Shown here: positions 7,408-13,720 of the stretch, piece after piece
Layout: each line of letters begins with the position of its first letter
How positions within the stretch are numbered: position 1 is the stretch's first letter
Origin: an uncultured Bacilli bacterium
Lineage (GTDB): Bacteria > Bacillota_I > Bacilli_A > RF39 > UBA660
Assembly (NCBI GenBank): GCA_910589335.1
Contig: CAJUTW010000043.1
Span: 1-13,769, forward strand
Direction of reading: 5' to 3'
DNA: 13,769 bases
Program-made: the position numbers and the translations under genes
The notes under the pieces: model-generated
What the model was told of the DNA's origin: nothing
What the model saw: only the letters and a program-made list of their open reading frames with translations
Databases searched by the model: none

Positions 7408-8338
7408 TTTTAGTTTTATATTTTTCATTAAGAGTAGTAGCAATTAAATCAGGGTAGTCAGTAATATAAATAACATCTTTATATAATTCTTTTAAACAAT
7501 CTTTAATATCATCTATTTCACTACTTGAATTAATTGTCCAAATAGCAACATTTTTCTTTTGATCTAGTAAAGATTTAATAGTATCGTAATCAATTAAATT
7601 TTTTCTTATAGTTAAATTATCAAACAAATCTAAATATTTTAGATCTTTTGAAGAGTCAATTATAGCAAAACAATTATAATTTGTAACTTTTTCAAAATAT
7701 AGAATTCCTAAAAGATTTGAACTTTGAAAATAAATATTTTTAGTATTAATATTTTTAAATTCATCCATTATTTTTTCAGTAAATTCTTTTACATTATCAG
7801 AAAATTTTAAATCAATAATTACTTTTTTATTTGATACTAAGTTTAGGCTTTCTTTTAGAGTTGATATTTGATAATCTTTATTTTGTAATAGTGTTTTTCT
7901 TTTTAAATCTAAATGTTTTTCTGTATCAATTAATGCTTTAAAATAATCATTTAGTTTTAAATTTACTATATAATTAAAAGAATTATTTTCTAAATCTTCA
8001 TAATTTGTTTGAGAAATTTCTGTTTTAGAAAATGTACTTTCATAAATATCATCATTATGTGATAATACTAAAACGTTATCTTTAGTCATTCTAGTATCAA
8101 TTTCAATATAATCGATGTATGGTTCATTTGCTGCTAGTTGGATAGCTTCTGAAGTATTTTCTACTGATTTAGATGAAAATCCTCGATGAGCAGCTATTTG
8201 GAAATCATCATCTGAGAAAGTTTTGGTATATTCTATAATATTTTTAGATAAATCACTTGATTTTTGTTTATTTAGATTTATATAAGATGTTATTAAAGAT
8301 AGAGATAATGTATAAATTAATAGTCGCTTTTTTTTCAT
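7397..8338 (-). CDS. Exported glycerophosphodiester phosphodiesterase (GDPD family)
   Basis: A 313-aa enzyme expected to split glycerophosphodiesters (deacylated phospholipids or teichoic-acid-like polymers) into glycerol-phosphate and an alcohol. A basic start and hydrophobic stretch (about 5-20) suggest a signal peptide or anchor. Family motifs are AHRGF (His51-Arg52), ENT (Glu60-Asn61), EIDTRMTKD (Glu79, Asp81), SHND (His94), VIIDLKF (Asp176, Lys178) and a C-terminal VAIWTIN ... ITDYPD. The third metal ligand, normally Glu in an E-x-K motif, is Asp here, and the catalytic His is followed by Asn rather than Asp. Start: AAGGAG (minus strand, 8350-8345) six bases before ATG. It is monocistronic and divergent from the T-box/glyS unit. 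Confidence 0.9.
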   Translation of the reverse strand: MKKKRLLIYTLSLSLITSYINLNKQKSSDLSKNIIEYTKTFSDDDFQIAAHRGFSSKSVENTSEAIQLAANEPYIDYIEIDTRMTKDNVLVLSHNDDIYESTFSKTEISQTNYEDLENNSFNYIVNLKLNDYFKALIDTEKHLDLKRKTLLQNKDYQISTLKESLNLVSNKKVIIDLKFSDNVKEFTEKIMDEFKNINTKNIYFQSSNLLGILYFEKVTNYNCFAIIDSSKDLKYLDLFDNLTIRKNLIDYDTIKSLLDQKKNVAIWTINSSSEIDDIKDCLKELYKDVIYITDYPDLIATTLNEKYKTKIKK

Positions 8339-8359
8339 ATATAACTCCTTTGGTTTAGT

Positions 8360-8368
8360 ATTATAACA
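8360..8368 (-). promoter_or_regulatory. Extended -10 for the phosphodiesterase gene
   Basis: On the minus strand TGT TATAAT (TATAAT at 8365-8360) is a consensus extended -10 without a convincing -35. Transcription would start near 8353, leaving a leader of about 15 bases that holds only the SD. Confidence 0.6.
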
Positions 8369-8534
8369 TAGAAATTATATTTTTTTATAAATTTATTGTG
8401 TTAATTTAAATATTTAAAGTTTTAAAAGTGACAGCTTTATTTTATAATTTTGGTTTTATTTTTAGTGTTTTAAGGGTAATAATGATTAGTTTGGGTATTG
8501 TGATTAATGATCTAAGAGTTTTTTTATGTTTTTA
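8369..8534. other. Divergent intergenic region with an imperfect 19-bp direct repeat
   Basis: No gene is visible between the phosphodiesterase promoter and the T-box promoter. The one structured part is two similar units, GGGTAATAATGATTAGT at 8474-8490 and GGGTATTGTGATTAATG at 8493-8509, spaced 19 bp (about two helical turns) and ending 26 bp before the -35 box of the glyS unit. The rest is AT-rich sequence without an evident hairpin. Confidence 0.4.
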
Positions 8535-8563
8535 TTGACATCTTGATAAAATAAATATATATT
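8535..8563 (+). promoter_or_regulatory. Promoter of the T-box / mini-LOG / glyS unit
   Basis: -35 TTGACA (8535-8540, perfect consensus), 17-bp spacer, -10 TATATT (8558-8563). Transcription should start near 8570. This is the best-matching promoter in the window and fixes the T-box leader as very short before the T-box core. Confidence 0.75.
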
Positions 8564-8569
8564 ATGTTT

Positions 8570-8693
8570 ATATGTGTGATGACGGGTGTGGAAAGCCTCG
8601 AGCAGTATATTTTAAAGTTGATTCTTCTAGAATAAGTAAGGTGGAACCGCGGAATTTATTTCGTCCTTACATTATTCTAGGAGTTTTTATTTT
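8570..8693 (+). promoter_or_regulatory. Compact T-box leader (glycine type by position and bulge)
   Basis: The T-box core AAGGTGGAACCGCGG lies at 8638-8652. The antiterminator pairs GTAAGG (8636-8641) with CCTTAC (8665-8670) and GCG (8649-8651) with CGT (8662-8664). The bulge TGGA (8642-8645) would pair with a tRNA 3' end UCCA, and U73 is the usual tRNA-Gly discriminator. Stem III is ATTCT (8621-8625) / AGAAT (8629-8633). Upstream, GGGTGTGGAAAGC (8584-8596) resembles the apical stem I element. From the predicted start at 8570 only about 50 nt precede stem III, so stem I is far shorter than usual. Uncharged tRNA-Gly should allow read-through into the mini-LOG and glyS. Confidence 0.85.
8624..8693 (+). 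terminator. Regulated terminator of the T-box leader
   Basis: Strand 8624-8641 pairs with 8665-8683 over 18 positions, with a single bulged A8671 and one G-U pair, then TTTTTATTTT follows from 8684. The 23-nt loop contains the TGGAACC T-box bulge. The 5' strand uses the 3' half of stem III. SD AGGAGG begins directly after the U tract at 8694. Confidence 0.75.
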
Positions 8694-8705
8694 AGGAGGG
8701 ATATT

Positions 8706-9011
8706 ACGAAGGTTTATATATGTGGTGATGAGAAACTTTTTTTAGATAAAGATTTTCATATTACTAATAATATAGAAAATAGTTCCATAGTTTTAATTTT
8801 ACCAGGTGGACTTGATGTTTATTATAATTTATTTTTAGCCATCAAAAAAGAAAAAGAAATCTATCTTTACAATAAAGATTTTTTCTATACCCCTCTTATT
8901 AAAAATCTATATGATTTATATTTAAAAGGAGTTATAGATAAGGCACCAAGTGAGTATATGAATATAGAAAGTGAATTAGAGAATATAATAAATAAAATAG
9001 AGGAGAGATAA
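8706..9011 (+). CDS. Miniature LOG-like (PGG-motif) protein, apparent ACG start
   Basis: An open frame of 101 codons lies between the T-box terminator and glyS. AGGAGG (8694-8699) is six bases before ACG 8706, giving (M)KVYICGDEKLF; an ATT at 8703 is the only near alternative and is too close to the SD. No ATG, GTG or TTG occurs in frame until the last third. The sequence reads as strand KVYICG, strand SSIVLILPGG (Pro33-Gly35), helix LDVYYNLFLAIKKEK, strand EIYLYN, DFFYTPLIKNLYDLYLKGVI and a C-terminal helix. This follows the second half of LOG/TIGR00730 proteins, including PGG, LF, LyN, Fy.pL and G.I. The catalytic PGGxGTxxE is reduced to PGGLDVYYN, and the family is usually about 180-190 aa. 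Enzyme activity is unlikely; a nucleotide-sensing or structural role is speculative. The stop is one base before glyS. Confidence 0.7.
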   Translation, partial: TKVYICGDEKLFLDKDFHITNNIENSSIVLILPGGLDVYYNLFLAIKKEKEIYLYNKDFFYTPLIKNLYDLYLKGVIDKAPSEYMNIESELENIINKIEER

Positions 9012-9012
9012 T

Positions 9013-10383
9013 ATGAGTAAATTAACAATGGAAAAATTAGTAGCTTATTGTAAGCAATATGGTTTTATATTTCAAGGAAGTGAGATATATGGTGGTCTTG
9101 CTAATACATGGGATTATGGTCCATTAGGAGCAAGATTAAAAAATAATGTAAAAGATTCTTGGAGAAAAAGATTTATACAAGAACGTGCTAATGCATATGA
9201 AGTGGATGCAGCAATTTTAATGCATCCAAAAGTTTGGGAAGCTAGTGGACATGTTTCTAGTTTTTCTGATCCATTAATCGATTGTAAAAGTTGTAAAATG
9301 AGACATAGAGCTGATAATTTAATTGATGATTTTGATTCTTCAGCTCATGCTGATGGAATGACACAAGAAGAAATGCTTCAATACATTAAAGAACATAAAG
9401 TTCCTTGTCCAAAATGTGGTAAGAGTGATTATACAGATATTAGACAATTTAATTTAATGTTTGAGACTCATAGAGGAGTAACTGAAGGAAATAAAAATAA
9501 AGTTTATTTAAGACCTGAAAATGCACAAGGAGAATATGTTAATTTTTTAAATGTACAAAGGACAATGAGAGCTAAACTTCCTTTTAGTATTGGACAAATT
9601 GGTAAAGCTTTTAGAAATGAAATTACGCCAGGTAATTTTACATTTAGAACAATTGAATTTGAACAAATGGAATATCAAACTTTCTGTCGTGAAGGAGAAG
9701 ATTCTAATCTTTATAATTACTTTAAAGATTATGCTAAAAAATATTTTATAGATTTAGGAATTTTTGAAGATAAATTAAGATTTCATGATCATGAAAAATT
9801 AGCTCATTATGCCAAAGAAGCTTGTGATATTGAGTATAATTTTAATTTTGGATGGGGTGAAATTAATGGAACTCACAATCGTACTGATTATGATTTAAGT
9901 CGTCACCAAGAATTTTCATCAGTTTCTCAAGAATATTTAGATCCTAATAATAATGAGAAAATTATTCCATATATAATTGAATCAACTGTAGGATGCGATC
10001 GACTAGTCTTGGCCCTTCTTGATAACGCTTATACTGAAGAGATTCTTGAGAATGGTGAAGTAAGGGAAGTTATGAAGTTTCATCCATATATTGCACCTTT
10101 TAAAGTAACTGTTTTACCTCTTGCTAAAAAGTATCATAGTGAAAAAGCGCTTGAAGTTTACAATAATTTATGTAAACATTTTATGGTTAGTTATGATGAT
10201 GCTGGTTCTATTGGTAAAAGATATAGAAGAAGTGATGCTATTGGAACACCTTTTTGTATTACTATAGATGATGAAACTATTAATAATCAAACTGTAACAG
10301 TAAGAGATAGGGATACTATGGAACAGGTTGTTTTAAATATTAATGATTTATATGATTATATTAATGAAAAGATTAAGTTTTAA
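9013..10383 (+). CDS. glyS: Glycyl-tRNA synthetase, dimeric (alpha2) type
   Basis: A cytosolic class II synthetase of 456 aa that charges tRNA-Gly. Signatures in order are the N-terminal GGLANTWDYGPLG, a zinc-type pair CKSC and CPKC, RPENAQGEYVNF, motif 2 around FRNEITPGNFTFRTIEFEQMEYQ split at TFRT, the GWGE/NRTDYDL stretch, and motif 3 ESTVGCDRLVLALL, where the family usually has EPSxGxxR. The C-terminal anticodon-binding domain starts at about residue 355 (FHPYIAPFKVTVLPL). The start follows GAGGAG (9000-9005) at seven bases, and one base separates it from the mini-LOG stop, so translation is probably coupled. Expression should be controlled by the upstream glycine T-box. A hairpin terminator follows. 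Confidence 0.97.
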   Translation: MSKLTMEKLVAYCKQYGFIFQGSEIYGGLANTWDYGPLGARLKNNVKDSWRKRFIQERANAYEVDAAILMHPKVWEASGHVSSFSDPLIDCKSCKMRHRADNLIDDFDSSAHADGMTQEEMLQYIKEHKVPCPKCGKSDYTDIRQFNLMFETHRGVTEGNKNKVYLRPENAQGEYVNFLNVQRTMRAKLPFSIGQIGKAFRNEITPGNFTFRTIEFEQMEYQTFCREGEDSNLYNYFKDYAKKYFIDLGIFEDKLRFHDHEKLAHYAKEACDIEYNFNFGWGEINGTHNRTDYDLSRHQEFSSVSQEYLDPNNNEKIIPYIIESTVGCDRLVLALLDNAYTEEILENGEVREVMKFHPYIAPFKVTVLPLAKKYHSEKALEVYNNLCKHFMVSYDDAGSIGKRYRRSDAIGTPFCITIDDETINNQTVTVRDRDTMEQVVLNINDLYDYINEKIKF

Positions 10384-10386
10384 AGT

Positions 10387-10415
10387 AAATGTATTTTTAT
10401 ACATTTCTTTTTTTT
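10387..10415 (+). terminator. Terminator of the glyS unit
   Basis: AAATGTAT (10387-10394) / ATACATTT (10399-10406), a perfect 8-bp stem with a TTTT loop, is followed by C and then a run of eight T. It separates glyS from the surface-protein operon. Confidence 0.85.
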
Positions 10416-10428
10416 ATATTTTTGTTCA

Positions 10429-10457
10429 TTGACTAGCTAACTAATAAGTGTTATTCT
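10429..10457 (+). promoter_or_regulatory. Promoter of the surface-protein operon
   Basis: -35 TTGACT (10429-10434), 17-bp spacer, extended -10 TGT TATTCT (TATTCT at 10452-10457). A TATAAT at 10458-10463 directly abuts it and could act as an alternative -10 but has no -35 at normal spacing. The spacer contains CTAGCTAACTAA, three CTA steps four bases apart. AGGAGGGAG at 10472-10480 is the SD. Confidence 0.55.
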
Positions 10458-10489
10458 TATAATGTAATAATAGGAGGGAGATTATTTAT

Positions 10490-12076
10490 ATGATTAGGAG
10501 TAAGTATAAGAGCAGTTTATTAGTAAATATAATTTTTATATTGGTAGCTTTTTTTGTGATTAGTTTTTCGATTTCTAAAATTTATGCAGCTGGTATTACT
10601 ATTACAACAAATAATGAGTCTTTAAGTGGAGATTCTTCTTATAAAAAAGTAACTAATACTGGTAAGTTTTCTATTAGAGCTGTATCATCTAATGAAAAGT
10701 TTAAGGCTTATAAAGTTTTAGATGTATATTATAATCAAAGTTTAGATGCAATAAGATATCAGTTTACAACTGATTTTCAGGCGTTTTTAACAAGTAATAA
10801 TACGTATAAAAATTTGACAATAGATGAATATATGAAATTAGATAAGGGAGATGCAACTCAAGAATTACCTAATCCAAATGATACGTTTTTTGATACATCT
10901 AATACTGTTGTAAGTGGTGGACATTTGACTTCAAATGATTATGCTAAATTAATGAGTGCATATGCGACATATGTTTTGAGAAATAATGTTACAGGAACTT
11001 CATTTGGGAATTCTTTAAGTAGTTCTGTTGGTCGTTTTGAAATAAGTACATTATCTATTGGTAGTTATATGGTACTACCAGCTACTAGTGACAATGTTTA
11101 TGGTGTTATGGTAGATAGTATACAATTACAAAATGCTGCAACTGGATGGTATATAAAGAATGCTCAAATAGAAGGCAAAACAGTTGAAAATAATATAAAT
11201 TTAAGTTATAGTTATGGTTCTTCTTCAGGAAGTAATATTTCTGTTGCACTTGATAGTGATATAGATATTACTATAACTATGAAATTACCAACTTATCCTG
11301 CTGATGCAACTAATTCAGGTAATACTATAATTGAAATACCAATTAGGAAAACAACACCTGTTAATATGACTCTTACAACAACAACAGGAACATTTAATAA
11401 TAATATTCAAGAAAATATTGTAGATAGTGCTGGAGTAATGATTGGAACAGCAACAGTAGATGCACAAGGAGGACATTTATTTCCTACAGGAACTATAACA
11501 CTTGATACAAGTAAGTTAGTTGGAGGAAGTACAATAACATTTAATTATACAACTAGTTTATTATCAACTGATACAAATTTAGTTTTAGGAAATAGAGGTA
11601 ATGATGATAGAGCTACTATAACATATCCTGATCCTTATAGTACTAATAATCATAGTATTAGTGCAACAGGAAATCTTAAAACATATGGTATACAAATAAA
11701 AGGAACACCTGGTGCAAAATTTGATGTTAAATTAGATAATACTAAAATCAGCTCAATATTAATTGGTAATGATGGGTTAGGTGAAGTAAAAGGTGTTGCT
11801 TATGGAGATTATACTATAACACAAACAATTGCTCCACCTGGATATTTAAAATTAACAGAGTCTAAAACTTTAAGAGTTGGTAGTGGGGAAGAAGTTCCTA
11901 ATAAAGTTGGATATTATGGTATAACAATGCTTAATACTATTCCGGCTTTACTTCCATTTACTGGAGGAGTTGGAACAATAATCTTTACAGTGAGTGGTGT
12001 TTTAATAACTATTTTAGCGATAGTTCTTGTTATTGTTTATAAAAGAAGAAAAAAAGATGTTAAAATGGTTGGATAA
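10490..12076 (+). CDS. Pilin-like LPFTG surface protein 1
   Basis: A 528-aa wall protein. A signal peptide covers about 1-34 (cleavage near IYA-A). An N-terminal fimbrial-type domain (about 36-235) has the FKAYKVLDVYY...QFTTDFQAFL pattern. A second domain (about 236-395) has KLPTYPADAT, close to the D2 domain of Gram-positive fimbrial proteins. A SpaA/Cna-B-like domain (about 398-484) contains GAKFDV, the E-box-like YTITQTIAPPGY (441-452) and LNTIP. The sorting signal is LPFTG (488-492), a membrane helix (496-517) and the tail KRRKK. A W220...IEGK (Lys230) segment sits where pilins have WxxxVxVYPK. The E-box Glu is Gln445. It may be a pilus subunit or a single anchored adhesin; no sortase is in the window. 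It shares an operon with the paralogue 22 bp downstream. Confidence 0.9.
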   Translation: MIRSKYKSSLLVNIIFILVAFFVISFSISKIYAAGITITTNNESLSGDSSYKKVTNTGKFSIRAVSSNEKFKAYKVLDVYYNQSLDAIRYQFTTDFQAFLTSNNTYKNLTIDEYMKLDKGDATQELPNPNDTFFDTSNTVVSGGHLTSNDYAKLMSAYATYVLRNNVTGTSFGNSLSSSVGRFEISTLSIGSYMVLPATSDNVYGVMVDSIQLQNAATGWYIKNAQIEGKTVENNINLSYSYGSSSGSNISVALDSDIDITITMKLPTYPADATNSGNTIIEIPIRKTTPVNMTLTTTTGTFNNNIQENIVDSAGVMIGTATVDAQGGHLFPTGTITLDTSKLVGGSTITFNYTTSLLSTDTNLVLGNRGNDDRATITYPDPYSTNNHSISATGNLKTYGIQIKGTPGAKFDVKLDNTKISSILIGNDGLGEVKGVAYGDYTITQTIAPPGYLKLTESKTLRVGSGEEVPNKVGYYGITMLNTIPALLPFTGGVGTIIFTVSGVLITILAIVLVIVYKRRKKDVKMVG

Positions 12077-12098
12077 TTAGTAAGAAAGGAGAGTTATA

Positions 12099-13691
12099 AT
12101 GAAGAAAAAGGTTAGTAGTAAAATTTTATTATTTTTAATTATGTCAGTATTTTTATCTAGTCTAGCTATTGCAACTACTTATGCTGCTGGTTTAGTAATA
12201 ACGACTAATAATAATATAACTTATGATGGAGATTCTTCTTATAAGTTGGTGACTAATACAGGTAGTTTTGATATAGCACATATTGGTAATATAGGTTCAG
12301 AGGTAATGAATGTTTATAAAATAATTGATGTATTTTATAATTCAGCTCAAGATGTTTTGAAGTATCAATTCACTTCTGATTTTAAAAAGTTTTTAGCAAG
12401 TAGTTCTACATATAGAACACTTACTATAGATGATTATTTTAAACTTGAGAAAGGTGAAGCTGTTCAAGGATATGCAGGTGATGTTACTGATAGTGAATTA
12501 TGGGAAACTTCTGATACAATTGTAACAGGTGGACATTTAACTTCTAATGATTTTGCAAAATTAATGAGTGCTTATGCAGCTTTTATTAGAACTAATGGGA
12601 CTATAAGTGGTATTTCATTAACTACTTCTGTAGGAGGTTCACATACAATTTTTTCTTCTTCTAGTTTGGCTGTTGGAAGTTATATGGCCCTACCTCAAAG
12701 TACTAAATATGTATATGCAGTTATGGTTGATAGTATTCAACTTCAAAAAAGTTCTGGTACATGGTATATAAAAGATGGAAAAGTTGAAGCTAAGATGGAG
12801 AATAGTAGTATAGGGTTATCTTATAAATATGGCTCTTCAACAGGTAGTGATATTTCAGTTGATGTTGGTAGAGAAATAGTATCAACTGTTACTGTTAAAG
12901 TTCCTGTTTATCCTGCTGATGCGAATAAGGATGGTAATTTAAATATATATTTACCTGGTAATATGTCTCCATCATTAACTTTTACTACACTTAATGGTGA
13001 GACGACAGTAACTAATGTTGGTGAAATAAAAGATAAGAATAATGAAGTTGTTGGAAGAATTGTTACTTCTCCACAAGGTGGTCATGAAGTACCAACAGGA
13101 GAAATTATTTTTTATCTTAATAAAATAGTTGGTGGTAGTTCTATTACTATTACATATTCTAAGACTTTAAATGATGATAATAATTTAGTAATCGGTAGTG
13201 CTGGTAATACTGAAGAGATTTATATGACTTATCCTTCTCCTTATGGTGGTGATACTTTAAGAGATTCAGTAACTGGTAAACTTAGAACTTATGGTATTGA
13301 AATTACTGGTACATCTGGTGCTGAATTTGATATTAAAAGTGGAGATCAACGTGTTGGAATAGTAGTTATAGGAAAAGACGGAAAAGGTTATATAAAAGGT
13401 TTAGCAGCAGGAAATTATGTAGTTGAACAATCAGTAGCTCCAGCTGGTTATATTAAGATTAAAGATCCTAAAACTGTAACTGTTGGAACTGGTCAAGAAG
13501 TTACTGGAAAGCCTGGATATTATGGTGTTACAATGGTTAATACAATTCCTTCTTTACTTCCGTTTACAGGAGGAGTTGGAACAATAATCTTTACGGTAAG
13601 CGGTGTTTTATTAACTATATTTGCTATTGTTTTGTTTATTTTATATAAAAAGAGAAAACAAAAAGAAAAAGTTAGTATGGAAACACTTTAA
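12099..13691 (+). CDS. Pilin-like LPFTG surface protein 2
   Basis: A 530-aa paralogue of the preceding gene, collinear with it along its whole length. A signal peptide covers about 1-30 (TYA-A). The N-terminal fimbrial domain has VYKIIDVFY and GGHLTSNDFAKLMSAYA; the middle D2-like domain has KVPVYPADA; the C-terminal SpaA-like domain (about 397-483) has GAEFDI, YVVEQSVAPAGY (440-451) and VNTIP. LPFTG is at 487-491, followed by a membrane helix and a KKRKQK tail. The pilin-motif-like segment is W222...VEAK (Lys232). The strand that carries the isopeptide Lys in SpaA domains reads IEITG, with Thr403 where protein 1 has Lys404, and Gln444 stands at the usual E-box Glu. AAGGAG precedes ATG. A strong hairpin follows the gene, so the operon ends here without a sortase. 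Confidence 0.9.
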   Translation: MKKKVSSKILLFLIMSVFLSSLAIATTYAAGLVITTNNNITYDGDSSYKLVTNTGSFDIAHIGNIGSEVMNVYKIIDVFYNSAQDVLKYQFTSDFKKFLASSSTYRTLTIDDYFKLEKGEAVQGYAGDVTDSELWETSDTIVTGGHLTSNDFAKLMSAYAAFIRTNGTISGISLTTSVGGSHTIFSSSSLAVGSYMALPQSTKYVYAVMVDSIQLQKSSGTWYIKDGKVEAKMENSSIGLSYKYGSSTGSDISVDVGREIVSTVTVKVPVYPADANKDGNLNIYLPGNMSPSLTFTTLNGETTVTNVGEIKDKNNEVVGRIVTSPQGGHEVPTGEIIFYLNKIVGGSSITITYSKTLNDDNNLVIGSAGNTEEIYMTYPSPYGGDTLRDSVTGKLRTYGIEITGTSGAEFDIKSGDQRVGIVVIGKDGKGYIKGLAAGNYVVEQSVAPAGYIKIKDPKTVTVGTGQEVTGKPGYYGVTMVNTIPSLLPFTGGVGTIIFTVSGVLLTIFAIVLFILYKKRKQKEKVSMETL

Positions 13692-13693
13692 TT

Positions 13694-13719
13694 AATTATA
13701 GAGAAATCTATAATTTTTT
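13694..13719 (+). terminator. Terminator of the surface-protein operon
   Basis: AATTATAGA (13694-13702) / TCTATAATT (13707-13715), a perfect 9-bp stem closed by a GAAA tetraloop, followed by TTTT and A. It sits three bases after the stop codon. Confidence 0.88.
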
Positions 13720-13720
13720 A

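Noticed and set aside
8720..8745. ATG codons at 8720 and 8728 as alternative starts after the T-box
   Set aside because: Both frames stop within a few codons; only the frame with ACG 8706 is open through to glyS.
10429..10463. TTGACT paired with TATAAT (10458) as the operon promoter
   Set aside because: The spacer would be 23 bp; TATTCT at 10452 with a TGT extension gives exactly 17 bp.
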